A stretch of 51,729 bases of DNA from Lindgomyces ingoldianus. Taxonomy: Eukaryota; Ascomycota; Dothideomycetes; Pleosporales; Lindgomycetaceae. Positions 1-10,714 of this stretch are shown here, in pieces; within the stretch, counting starts at the first letter, position 1; each line of letters begins with the position of its first letter. Both the position numbers and the translations under genes were made by a program. The DNA is taken from the NCBI RefSeq assembly GCF_010093535.1, contig NW_022985187.1:177277-229005 (forward strand), given 5' to 3'. The notes under the pieces are model-generated. The model did not search any database. It was not told the DNA's origin and worked only from the letters and a program-made list of their open reading frames with translations.

Positions 1-59
1 GTACTATGTAGCAGCTTTCGTCAAACGTTCCTTCTGTCTTGACAGTAGGTGCGCATATC

Positions 60-561
60 TGACAATTCTACAGCTAAATTATAAAGGCTAGGTAATAAAA
101 AGAAGTAGGTAATTATTAAGACTATGTAAGGCCGAGATGGCGCTTACGTGCGACAGGTATATATACTATTCTGCACCCGAAAATCAACGTTGGTTGATTA
201 TTCGTACCTTTTGGTTGTATTGGCGGAGTGGTGCGGAGCCCCGTCCTTACAGACTATACTTAAGCTATATGCGCAAGGAATTTCCTCTTAAATAGCATTT
301 ATAGCTAATATAGCTAATTCTTTGCGCACTAAGCATAATCTAGGCTATGTTTATATAAACTAGTCTAGTACATTTATAAAGCATTATTTAGAGCTTAAAG
401 TAACATTTAAGCGTAAGTATAACTATAAAAGAGCCTTTTATAAAAGTCCTAGAGTAATTTAGAGCAGGTTTAGCCTTATAGAGAATATTAAAGCTAAGTA
501 TAGCATCTAAAATAATAACATGTACAACTTTAGTAAAATAAGGTTTATAATTAGCTAAATA
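60..561 (+). mobile_element. Fot1-like element fragment A, RIP-degraded, interrupted
   Basis: This stretch is a degraded direct-orientation copy of part of the better preserved element at 1077-2942; it corresponds roughly to 1316-1690 there. It shares the long runs around 257-560, for example the segment near 480-540 that matches 1620-1680. It is split by a 127-bp insertion at 125-251. It has no terminal inverted repeat at either end, so it is an internal fragment. Base composition is strongly AT-rich with abundant TpA, as expected after RIP. Bases 1-59 are not AT-rich and do not match the repeat. Confidence 0.75.
125..251. mobile_element. 127-bp TG...CA insertion, solo-LTR-like
   Basis: The insert starts TGTAAGG and ends CCTTACA, a 7-bp terminal inverted repeat with TG/CA ends. 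It is flanked by a perfect 5-bp duplication GACTA (120-124 and 252-256). Removing it rejoins fragment A in line with the two sister copies, so it is a true insertion. It is clearly richer in G and C than its surroundings and lacks the RIP look, so it landed after RIP had acted. TG/CA ends and a 5-bp duplication fit a solo LTR of a small retroelement; a MITE is the alternative. It has no coding capacity. Confidence 0.75.
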
Positions 562-1046
562 TTTTTTAACTATACTTATGCTTAAAACTTTACTTTAAGC
601 TTTAAATAACACTTTATAAATATACTAGGCTAGTTTATGTAAATATAGCCTAGATTACACTTAGCGCGCAAAGAATTAGCTATATTAGCTATAAATGCTA
701 TTTAAGAGGAAATTCCTTACGCATATAGCTTAAGTATAGTCTTAATAATTACCTGCTTCTTTTTATTACTTAGCCTTTATAATTTAGCTGTAGAATTAGC
801 TTGTAAAGGTTATCTAGCACTATAGTTATTTATTATCTTTTATAGGACTTTACACATAGCTGCAGCATGTTTTTTTAAGAGTTTTATGTTTTATTTAAAA
901 GCTTAAAGTATAAGCTGTATCTAACATTCTTTTAGCGCGTCTAAGTAGTGTTATAGAGAATGCATTAGTGTAGAAAGAGTAGTTTAGTAGGGTCTTAGCA
1001 AAAGTAAGCAACTTAGGTGTGTAAGCAACTTGCCTGTGAAGTACGT
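562..1046 (-). mobile_element. Fot1-like element fragment B (5' end), inverted
   Basis: Reverse-complement copy of the first ~485 bp of the element at 1077-2942, mirrored around a short AT spacer (1047-1076). It ends at 1046 with the terminal inverted repeat whose outer bases read AAGTACGT, followed by TA. Its inner end at about 562 abuts fragment A. Differences from the sister copies are mostly transitions, as expected from RIP. Confidence 0.75.
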
Positions 1047-1135
1047 TATTTTTTTTTATTATTTATTATTTTTTTAACGTACTTTATAGGCAAGTTGCTT
1101 ACACACCTAAGTTACTTACTTTTGCTAAGACCTTA
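988..1135. repeat. Head-to-head inverted repeat around a 30-bp AT spacer
   Basis: The terminal repeats of fragments B and C face each other here: about 58 bp on each side (988-1046 and 1077-1135) separated by an almost pure A/T spacer at 1047-1076. The similarity extends outward for more than 400 bp on each arm, so the DNA could form a very large cruciform. Confidence 0.85.
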
Positions 1136-2942
1136 CTACACTACTTTTTCTACACTAATGCATTTCTAACAACACTACTTAAATGTGTTAAAGGAATGTT
1201 AGATGTAGCTTACACTCTAAGCTTTTAAATAAAACATAACACTTTTTAACTAACATGCTGCAGCTATTTATAAGGTCTCTTAAAAGATAATAAGTAACTA
1301 ACACGCTAGACAACCTTTCTAAGCTAATTATATAGCTAACTTATAAAAGCTAGATAATAATAAGGAGTAGGTAATTATTTAGCACATACTTAAGCTAGAT
1401 GCATAAGGATTTCCCTTTTAGCTAGCAGCTATAGCTAATATAGCTAATTCTTTACACGCTAAGCATAATATAAGCTATATTAGCATAAACTAGCTTAATA
1501 TATTTATTAAGTGTTACCTAAAGCTTAAAGTAAAGTTTAAGTATAAGTATAACTATAAAAAAGCTTTTTATAAGAATTTTATAGTAATTTAAAGCTAGTT
1601 TAACTTTATAAAGAATATTAAAGCTAAGTATAGCATCTAGAATAATAATACATATAACTTTAATAAAATAAGGTTTATAATAGGCTAGATATCTACTAGA
1701 GCAGTTATTATAGGTTTAAAGAGACAAGGACAGCTAAAAGTAGTCTAGCTAGGTAACTAGAAGTAAATAATAGCTATTTAGAGCATTAATGCTAAAAGGT
1801 AAGCTATTCTGCCTTTTATTATCTTTTAAGGTAGTAACTACCTTTTAAACTAGTATAAGAAGGAAAATTTACTTTAGAATTAAGTTATTATAATCTTTAA
1901 GCGTAGCTAGACTACTTATTAGCTTAGTCTAGACTAGTTAAAGCACTTTAACGCGCATATAAAGAAGTGTACTGTTAGCAGCTACTATCTACTAGTTATT
2001 AATAGCTATAAAAGCTATAACTTACTTTATTTTTAGTAATACTATAAAGATAATAAGATTATTACTATTTACATACTTTTTTACTTTTTACACTTTTTAT
2101 AGCTACTTAATATAAGTTGTTTTACTCCTTTAAAAAAGGCGTATAAGCGCTAAGCTAAAAACTTTATACATAACTAGATTACTTATATTATAAAAATAAA
2201 GTTCTTACTATGCTTTAAAGCAGCCTATAATGCTGTAATTACTTTTAGTAATATCTAAAAAAAGTTCTAAAGCGCTAAATTAGTTCTTTTTAACTTATAA
2301 TAAGTTATAATAGGCCTTAATGTAAAGTTGTGCACTTTATTACTACTACTACTTATATATAATAAGCCTTAGCAGTTGTAAACCCTAAGTAATACTCTAA
2401 AACTTAGGTTATAATTAATGCTTATAAAGATAAGAATTTAGAAGCATATAAATAGTTTACTAACTTTTATAGTTAAGGTGTTTAAAAAGGTTTTAAAGAG
2501 GGTAGTAATAATTACACATAAGCTAGTATTAGTGTAATAGAAAATTACTAAGCTTTAAGCAGCTAATAAAGCTACTACATAACATAAATTACATAAAAAA
2601 AAGTAAATTAAGGCAGAAAAGACCTTAATAATTTAAAAAAGCTTATAATTAACAGCTTTAAAGAAGTTTAGGGCGCGCAGTAATAGGAAAAAGGCAAAGA
2701 AGCAGGTGTAAGCTAAAGTAGGTAAGCTATTCTAAAGGCGCTGCAGACAGTGCAATTAGACTAGGCATAACGCGCAAATGTGTAAGCAAGAAGCAGAAGT
2801 AGTATCTAAATAATATTCTAGGCTATACTGTACTATATAGTGCTAGAGCGGGTTGTTATGGGCTATAATAGAGTTTGTTAGGGTGGGGTCTTGGCAAAAG
2901 TAAGCGACTCAGGTGTGTGAGCGACTTGCCTATGAAGTACGT
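1077..2942 (+). mobile_element. Fot1/pogo-type DNA transposon (copy C), RIP-inactivated
   Basis: This 1866-bp element has terminal inverted repeats of about 57 bp (1077-1133 and 2886-2942, outer bases ACGTACTT/AAGTACGT) and is flanked by TA on both sides (1075-1076, 2943-2944), the target duplication of the Tc1/mariner superfamily. Size, repeat length and target fit the fungal Fot1/pogo group. The inner plus strand encodes a recognisable but stop-filled transposase. The right terminal repeat has kept more G than the left. AT-rich, TpA-rich composition indicates RIP. Confidence 0.88.
1320..2790 (+). pseudogene. Fot1-like transposase, RIP-dead but in one frame
   Basis: One plus-strand frame can be followed from about 1320 to 2790 without a frameshift, broken only by stops. 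Seen segments include YNFNKIRF (1653-1676), a segment starting at 1992 containing LVINSYKSY, CFTPLKKAYKR (2118-2150) and FKAAYNAVITF (2211-2243). These sit where Fot1/pogo transposases have their DDD catalytic core. The three catalytic aspartate codons all read AAT (1662-1664, 2001-2003, 2109-2111), each one G-to-A change. Near the C-terminus a Cys-x2-Cys-x4-His-x4-Cys pattern is visible (2742-2783). Non-functional. The exact start is not determined. Confidence 0.8.
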
Positions 2943-2944
2943 TA

Positions 2945-5043
2945 TCTCTTTATGTTTATAGCACTTTATATAGTTTAATTTGTTTTTTTACTAGCTTTTT
3001 AAAAGGTCTAGGTGTTTACAGATGTTTTATGTCTAAATACACATAGTCTTTAGGCTAGATCTTAGAAGCCTTAGATTAGGTTTATATAAACTACTTTTTT
3101 ATTTTATATTTTATATTTTAAGCTTTAACTACTAATTTTTAGTAAAGTTTAAGTGTCTAGTTTACTTTATCAATAGCTTTTACTAGATCTTGCAGTTGTA
3201 TTCTTTAAAAAGTATAGTGTAAGTAATAGCTAAAGTTAGCCTTATAAGGTGTCTTTTTTATTATTAATAACTTAAGAGTGTTTATAGCCAACTAAGCTAT
3301 AAAAAGCTACTCTACTTAATTTATTTATTTAAAGAAGACATACTTCTTTAAATACTTCTTTATTTCTATGTTTACTTATTCTGTCTGTCTATCTGTCTAA
3401 GAGTAGTAGGCAGTAGATAGTTTATAGTTAATGTTTAAATGCTTTATAGCTGCCTACTAAAAGTAGGTAGTAAATAGTTTATTATAGTTAGATATAATTA
3501 CTTTTAGGCTGCTATAGATGCTTAGAATGTATCTTTCTAGCTTATAAATAAGTTTCTTAGCTATTATTATTTTTTAATGCTTAGAAATATATAAACTTGG
3601 TTATTTTATTAATAGTTACTACTATTATGTTATAAAGCCTTTTTAATTTTAGTTTATAAGATAGAGGTAGACTTGTAATAAAGTCTATAGTTATTATAGT
3701 CTAAGGTTGCTTAGAGGCCTTAATTAGTTACAGTGTTCTATAAGGTTTATGTCTTTAATACTTTTTTAATTATAAATATTATATTTGCGTAATACTTTAG
3801 TGTATAGATGCTTTAGGTGTAGTATTATCTAAGAAATAGCTGCTTTTAACTTTTTTATAATGTTTTAATTTTAGAGTGTCTAAACATTAAAGCTTTATAG
3901 TATTTTTAGATAAGATTCTTTTAGCCTTATTATAGTAAAGTAAAAAAGGTAATTATTTTTATTAGTATAAGCTTATTATAAACTATTATATCTTTTTTTT
4001 TTAAAAATAGTGTAAATTTTTTACTATCTTTTTTATCTTTTTTAAAGTAGTTTACTTTTTAGCTTAAAGCATCTACTTACTAGTTACTTATTTTAGCAAT
4101 ATGCTTTATTATAAAGTTAAATTATAGTTACTAGTTCTATTACTTATTATATATGCATTAAGAATAGTTTTTTTGTAGTAAAAAAAGTAATAAAGTTAGT
4201 GTAGTTAGTAAACACTTTAAATTATTTTTTATATTTTTAAAGTGTTTACTATACCTTTTAGTTTTTAATCTAGTATGCTATAATCTGCTTCTAATTAGGA
4301 GAATTTAGCTAAGTAGTAGGCTACTAGGTGCTACTGTCTGTTTTCTTGTTTTTAGTAGAGGACTGCTTCTTCTGCGCGTAAAAAGGCATTTGTGTTTACC
4401 TTACTTTTAATTATAAGTTATACCTCTATAGAATTAGTTTACTACTTATAGCATGTTTAAGAGTTTTAAATGCAGTCGCTATTTTTAAAGTTTATATAAA
4501 TTTTACTATAGCTTTTTTCTTTGTTATAGTGTTAGTAAAAGGTAGAGCTATTTTTAAGTAGTCTTTAATTATTCTTCTTATGCATTCTAATAATCTAAGG
4601 AATCCTCTAATTTCTTTTACTATAGTAGACTTAGGCTATTCTAAGACTTTTTAGACTTTTTTAAAGTTAATTTTAATTTCTTCTTTGTTAATTATAAATC
4701 TAAGGTATTTTATTTACTACATGTTAAATTTGCATTTAGATAGCTATAAGTGTAGGCTATATTTAAAAAGCTTTTCTAATACTTGCTTAAATTTAGATAT
4801 GTGATCTTCTTAGATGCCTTTAGTATAGATAAGTATGTTATCTAGGTATACTAACATAAAGACGTCTAAGTATAAGTTAAAAGCTATGTTTAGAACTTAT
4901 TAGAATGTAGTAGGGGCGTTAGTTAGGCTAAATAGCATAACTAGAAGTTTATAAAAGCTGCCTAGAGTTCTAAAGGCTGTTATCTATTTATAGCTATGCT
5001 TAATTTAGATTTTGTTAAATCTGTCTTATATATTAAATTTTGT
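2945..5043 (-). mobile_element. Ty3/gypsy retrotransposon pol relic, RIP-degraded
   Basis: Translated on the minus strand, this AT-rich block shows the pol order of Ty3/gypsy elements. At about 4895-4940 there is a stretch ending LTNAPTTF; at 4835-4860 YLDNILIY, the reverse-transcriptase active site with its second Asp changed to Asn; at about 4570-4620 IRGFLRLLECIRR. Further on an integrase tract lies near 3375-3425 (KLSTAYYS, then TDRQTE) and the integrase C-terminal region near 3000-3060 (TPRPFKKL). Many stops interrupt it. It lacks the start of reverse transcriptase, gag, protease and both LTRs, so it is a truncated dead fragment. Its downstream end abuts the Fot1-like element and its upstream end stops at the composition border near 5043. 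Confidence 0.85.
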
Positions 5044-5100
5044 AAAGTGCGTTGTGCCCTTTGACCTTCAATTCAAATCTTGTTCAGCATTCAAGTCTAA

Positions 5101-5595
5101 GAACTGAAATCGGGCGTCCCGTTGACCAGTTTCATAGGCTGCCGCCAGTTCCGTTGTTGTCATCTACGGCATTCGGCTTCTTGTACGCGCAAGCCTCTTC
5201 AAACGCGCGAGAGGATCCATGATGGGATATATGCGGAGAAGAGTGACCTCCAGTCCAATGATCCCATCCCTTTATCCACATTCATCTGGGTTCTCCTCGT
5301 CGCGCTTCTATTTGGCGACGGACGGATGTGGGCCTTCTATCTCCACCTTAGCGCTATTTCTATATCGGCGATTCCTATCGCCATTCTTTGGACTCGTAGC
5401 ATGGATGTAAGCTTCAAGGCCATTGCTATTGTTATATTGGTCCCCGCAGGTCTTACGATGGCTTGGGTGTTGGCATCTGTTCTGAATGTCCCGGAATATC
5501 AATCTTCATGGAGCAGTAGCGCAAAATGGCAGCGGATAGACAAGATCTTAGCTCATGCATACAAGCGAAAAGAAATTCGCCAAATTCTCAAGTAG
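5101..5595 (+). pseudogene. 5'-truncated membrane-protein fragment
   Basis: An open frame runs from just after an in-frame stop (5098-5100) to the stop at 5593-5595. Its first in-frame ATG lies deep inside, so a normal start is missing. About three hydrophobic segments are visible (around the residues STFIWVLLVALLF, LHLSAISISAIPIAIL and AIAIVILVPAGLTMAWVLA), then a short basic tail ending QILK. I do not recognise the family. Its position directly beside the transposon block suggests that the 5' part was removed or replaced by the insertions. A real short gene starting at the internal ATG is possible. Confidence 0.35.
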
Positions 5596-6778
5596 AGAAG
5601 GATCTGAGTCCTCAACGCAGCGATCAACCAGCTTCCGTTTAAGTTGTTGCCGAAGCATAAATAGATAACCGTCTCTGTTTTGCGTGTTGAACTGCAAATT
5701 AATGGCCACCTCTTCAAGTCTCTCAGAATGTGGGAAGAAAAAGCTTTTCATCTCAGATTCAACCTCTCATATGGAGATAGACATTGTCCGCTGATGCGGA
5801 TTGGATTCAGAACCTCTAGATCAAACAATGGCCACAAGATATGAAAATCTCGCGGACGAGAGATTATAACCTATTCCTGATCAAAGCGTAGCAAATCTGA
5901 GGGTCCAAATGTATAATGTATCCGCGCGTATTGTACGGGCAGATCTATTGCAAACTATTTAGGAAGTGGTAAATCGGGAGAGACTCGGGTTTTGATCCAA
6001 CAAGTCCGAAGCGCAATGGTAATCTCTAAGTTTGAGCTATCCATAGTCCAGTTGTCCGATAAATCTCCTGCTAGATGTAAACGCCTTCTTAGCGAAAAGG
6101 AGATTTTGGACTTTTCCGTTCACTTCGTCTGTGGGCCGTGGAATATCAGACGAGACAACACAACTTTACCGAGATGGTATTACTCACCACCATTACGAAG
6201 ATAAGCTGTTTAGAGGCATATGGCGTTGTGGCTTCGTGCGGAACGATGCTCAGGCGTAATTTATGAGCAGGAAATGTGGTCATGAACTACCGTTTTGTTA
6301 TATTTTTGAATGTTATACCTGAGGATTCATCTGGACTTGAGAATTGCAGACCACATAGCACTATCGCAAACCAAGACACTATAGAACAGGACCTGACAAT
6401 AAGAATACGCATTTGTATATAGCGTTGAGGATACGAAATAAGGATATATTTTATATATTTTTTTAATGAAAAGGTTTTGCTGAAAGGTGGCTTCACTTGT
6501 GCGATGATAAAATTATTGACAGGTTGTGGCCTTAAACCTGTAGGAGTTGCCCTGTTCGCTGTCGATCATCAAGCTGTTGCTGGCTCTTTAATAGAGAAGT
6601 ATTAAGCTCCTGGGTGAATTGTTAGCACTAAACTTCAGATTTATAACATCCACAATAGAATACAGCGTGATGGAAGATATTTTGGGGTGTGGCCAAGTAT
6701 GGTCTGGGATGGAAGTCCTTATCCTCTTGACACCCGACCTGATAATGGGAAGGGATTAAGAAGACTACGACCGCTTGA
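5596..6778. other. Intergenic, no gene seen
   Basis: Composition is intermediate. Open frames here are short (up to about 70 codons), overlap on both strands and have no recognisable content. This lies between the truncated membrane fragment and the 3' end of the dynamin-like gene and should include that gene's 3' UTR. Confidence 0.6.
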
Positions 6779-9512
6779 CTACATTCCAGAATATGCGCGA
6801 ATATGCTGTATAGAACTTGGGTCGTGGATTAATTGGGATGCCTTACTCGTAGCTTCGGCCTGAGGCGGAAGCCGTTTTCCCAACGGCCAAAATGTCGACA
6901 CATCATCTTCCGTATCCGATTCCTGAGCAGGATCCACTTCAGAGCGACTGAAACCTTCATTCACGGTTGGCTGAGTTGTAGCATTCTTTGCCGGCGTTAC
7001 TGACGAAGTTCGACTTCGAGTCTTCGACGCCGAAGAAGGCCGGGGTTTAGAAGCGCCGCTGGGTGGGGACACCTTGAGGCTGTTGAAACTAGAGGACATT
7101 CGCTCGACTGTGGTGGGTATTTGTAAGCTCAAGATCGGTGTCTATTGATGAAAGGTACGAGGAGCGACTAACTTGGATCATCGTCTTCTCCACTATATCC
7201 CATTTGGGACGCTGGGGTCTGCGGCCTCGAGACTTGTATCCTGACTGGGTATCCTGCGCCTACCAAACATTTTCTTGGCCCTAACCCATGCCTTAAGACT
7301 TAGAGGCTGTCAGCGTCGAAGTTTATTGACCTGTATGTTCGCACTCACCAATTCCGGCATTGCAAACTTGAAGATCTAGCACCCGTTTTCCAGACTGCAG
7401 AGCATCCAGCGTCTCTTTCAGTGCATTGCGCTCTGTACAAATCTCTTCGGACTCTGAGCCAATGGTACGGAGTTGCTCTTCGTTCATGGCGGATACTACA
7501 GACGGAATAAAGATGGACGCGAGGTCAGCAACGAGACAATTTTCAATAGCTAGCATTGCGACGTTGTTGATGAAAACTGTTATAGCTCTCTTAAACTGCG
7601 GTTAGCCTAGCTTCCTGTAGAAAAAAGAAAACAAGCTTTGAGGATCAACGGAAAGATTTGAACGTACCTTATAATACGTTTGCATGAGGTCTAAAATCTC
7701 AGAATTAGTAAAGTCGTCGATAGACTGCATCAGCAACTGCTGCTTCGCTCTACTATGGCCTCCCTCAGCGGCGCCTGTCTTTGATTCGTAGGATCTGCGA
7801 GCGCGAATATAGTCGAGTTCGGCCCCAAAGCTCGGATCGTACATCGTGGGGTCCCTTGCCTCGTATGGTAATAGTAGCTCGTCTAGTTTCTTCTCAAGCG
7901 CCGCTCTCTTCTTCTCTAACTCAGGCCCTATGTGCTCTAAGAATAGCATGTTGTATGTTCGTGAGTCCATCTGATACATCAAGCTGAGCTCAACATATTC
8001 TCTTACTGCCTGGACTACCCGATTAATGTGGAGCTTGGCTATATCTCGCCACCGATGGGACTGCTGACGGAAGATCACGCACACGACAAATGGGTTGACG
8101 AGTGACAGAAGACCTGGTTGCCGATTTTGCTGAACTGCAAGCCCAATGTAACTCTCCAGAAACTCTGCCCTGGGGATTGTCTCCGGATCGTCCACTTCCG
8201 CATCATATTCCTCAACTTTGCTTGACGCGAAAGGGCTGGAAGGGTTTTGTGTTTGCTGGTCATCCGCGACAGTCCAACGGTGTCCCTTCTGGTACATGAT
8301 ATGCGCGAAGGCAATGTTGAGGTTCTGAATCTCTGTACGCAACTTCTTTGCCTCCTGACCATCAAAGAATGGATGACTAGGAACTCCTCGGAGCGCATGT
8401 TCTGTCAAGGTCTGGAAAATTTCGGCCTTCTTTGTTAAGTAAGTACGCTGCTGATCTGAAGTCTCCCGAGAGCTGCCCAAATTCTGTAATCTGGTCTCGG
8501 TGGCCTTAATAGCGTTTTCAATAGCCGCGACGAGAGAAGGAAGTTCTACCCGGATTTGGTGAAGAAGGATTTTCGATAATTTTGTCCTCAGGGCATCGAT
8601 GCCAACGTCCGATCGAGAAACAGACCTCCAGACTCCCGTGGCGAAGAATCGCCTTTCTGATTCGTCGCGCTCAGCATCAGGCTGTTCACGCTCAGTGAAG
8701 CTTCTGTTCTTGACAACATGCCAGCCCAACTCAAACTTGACCACCTTGTTCTGAGCCATTTCGATAAATTTCTGCTCAGTCTCTGATCCAGAGTCTAAGG
8801 TGTCTGGTTTGGTGATGATGCCTAAAGTGCGGGTTCCAAGAGGATCAAACTCATTACGAACATACTTCAGGACGACTTGGTTATCGGCGTCGTTGCGAGC
8901 AGAAACCACGGCTAGGATAATGGACTTCTCGTTGCGCATGTATTTTCGGACTAAGGTCTGAACTAGTATGGCATCCTCGTCGCTTTGTCGCTGGACCTGA
9001 AAATGGATTAATCCTGGTAAATCGACAATGGTTAAAGATGGAAGATCTGGGCCGGTATATCGAATACGCAATATGTCTTCCGAAAATCTGTCCGCTCCAG
9101 CTGTGGCTTCAATCTTCATGCATGCTTTTGCTTCCTCTAGGAGGGAGGGAAATGAAAACTCCTCGCGTGACGAGAACGACCGTTGGAATTTCTCAAGCTG
9201 CTGCTTCTGGGCTTGTGTCCTGTTATTAGAGGGGATGATGCTGCAAAGGATTGCGATAGTTGGGCCCGAGGTTCTCCGGAGGATAAGTTCAGTAGCGAAA
9301 GCTGTACACTGCGCATCTTTCGTAGGGAATCGGAGACGCGTGAGACCTTCCAAAACCGAGCTCTTTCCTGTGGATTGATCTCCACAGACAATTACCTGGG
9401 GCAGGCTAATATCATGATGGCTGACTCCATAAGAACGAAGTTGATCGATGGCATCGAGGAGTGATTCTTGCTCTTTAGAGTGCAGCTGCTCCAGAGTGTC
9501 TACCCCAGCCAT
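6779..9512 (-). CDS. Dynamin-like GTPase (848 aa, 4 exons)
   Basis: Large GTPase of the dynamin superfamily. Exons 9512-7668, 7595-7349, 7298-7173 and 7107-6779 sum to 849 codons. The GTPase domain shows GDQSTGKSS (P-loop, residues 44-52), DLPG (164-167) and TKPD (234-237). A long helical middle region follows and then a GTPase effector domain that reads across the first intron (YYK joined to FKRAITVFINNV). No PH or proline-rich domain of endocytic dynamins is visible; the tail (about the last 130 residues) is Ser/Pro-rich and probably disordered. This layout resembles the Mx-like dynamins abundant in filamentous fungi more than Vps1 or Dnm1. The start was set at the second Met (MAGVDTLEQ); a Met 11 codons upstream opens with a hydrophobic run and is less likely. 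The last two introns are inferred from frame and are less certain. Confidence 0.88.
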
Positions 9513-10714
9513 TATGATGTTGAAGTACAAAAACAAAACAAACAAGTCCGTCTAAGTTCTGCCGAAGATATGTATTGGATAAAAAGGTGTGGGAGGTTGG
9601 GTAAGAGTATCTTCAAACCGAGAGACGCAGACTTAAATACTTGACATTAGCGACCGAACATATCTCATATTAGAATATGCTAAATATCGAAAAAGGGTGA
9701 AACAAATTACGATGTATGAAGATAAGCCAACGTGTTTCGAAGTGTAGCACTATGCGGAGTTGCATTGAAGGCTACCAATGAAATTCTTCGAAGAGGAGCG
9801 TTGTACAACATGCTAGCAAACGTAGTGGAAGCGCTTCTTCGAAACGCTTGCCCTAATTTGGCCAACACGCTAAACATGCCTAGCTATCAATGCTCAGTGG
9901 TAGGCGTTAATATGCTGTCCATGATGGAGCGATTGGAGGTCGTCGAAGAGACTCAGTCAAGATCACCTGATGTACAGCATGCCGACAACTTATTGGTTTT
10001 GGATCGCGTATCAGACCTCAGAGTTGCCTTCTTGATCGACTGTTTGAGACGATGTGTGGGACCTCATATGCAGCCCCAAAGCGAAACGCTATTGATATTC
10101 TTTCGACCTCCTATAGGTTAGTGTTGGATCTAAAGCAATTGCTCTCAAGAGACGGAAGTCGAAAAAGGAAGGGTTCTAAAGAACGGCGGGAGAGTGCAGT
10201 TATGACATGCCAGCCTTCCTCCCAGACTTGCTGAATGAACAGGGGCGGAAAGCCTCAGCCTAGCTTTAGATGCGGGACGAACCCGCTGGAAAAGACACGT
10301 ACACAGAGACGACGGGGAGGAGGAAGCGGTTACGAGACGCTGCTGTGCCGCACACTAAGTGATGAAGGGGGATCACACCCATCGCGAATCCTTGTTCCAC
10401 CAAGCAATGCATCAAGGTTAGACGTAATGCAGTTAAGAAATGATTCTCTAATTCGGAGATGGGTGCATTTAGTATCGGTGTGTGAAAGGCTCACGTTGCA
10501 AAATCAGGGGTGCAACTGCGATCGGAGCTCGGAGAAACCCAATCCGGAGATTATGTAACTAATGCCTCAATCACATGCCTCTGCTATCCCATGGTATTGT
10601 TGCACATGCTAGAAATTGTTTTGGTGAGCGTGATGTTATACACTTGATTTTGGATGTGGCCAAGAACAAAGCCCAAGTCTTTTCATCCTCATCTTGAACG
10701 CGTTGATCCATTAA
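9513..10714. other. Intergenic 1.2 kb, no confident gene
   Basis: This is the 5' flank of the dynamin-like gene and the 3' flank of the PDI gene. Two plus-strand open frames (9732-10121 and 10235-10558) have no recognisable domain; the first begins at a GTG and the second is rich in Arg and Gly. I treat both as chance frames. TATA-like AT-rich stretches occur near 9570-9710. Confidence 0.5.

Noticed and set aside
1..5043. CRISPR-like or regulatory repeats in the AT-rich block
   Set aside because: All repeats are explained by copies and terminal repeats of the transposons.
9732..10558. Two plus-strand open frames of 129 and 107 codons
   Set aside because: The first lacks an ATG at its start, neither has a recognisable domain, and both lie between the 3' end of one gene and the promoter of another.
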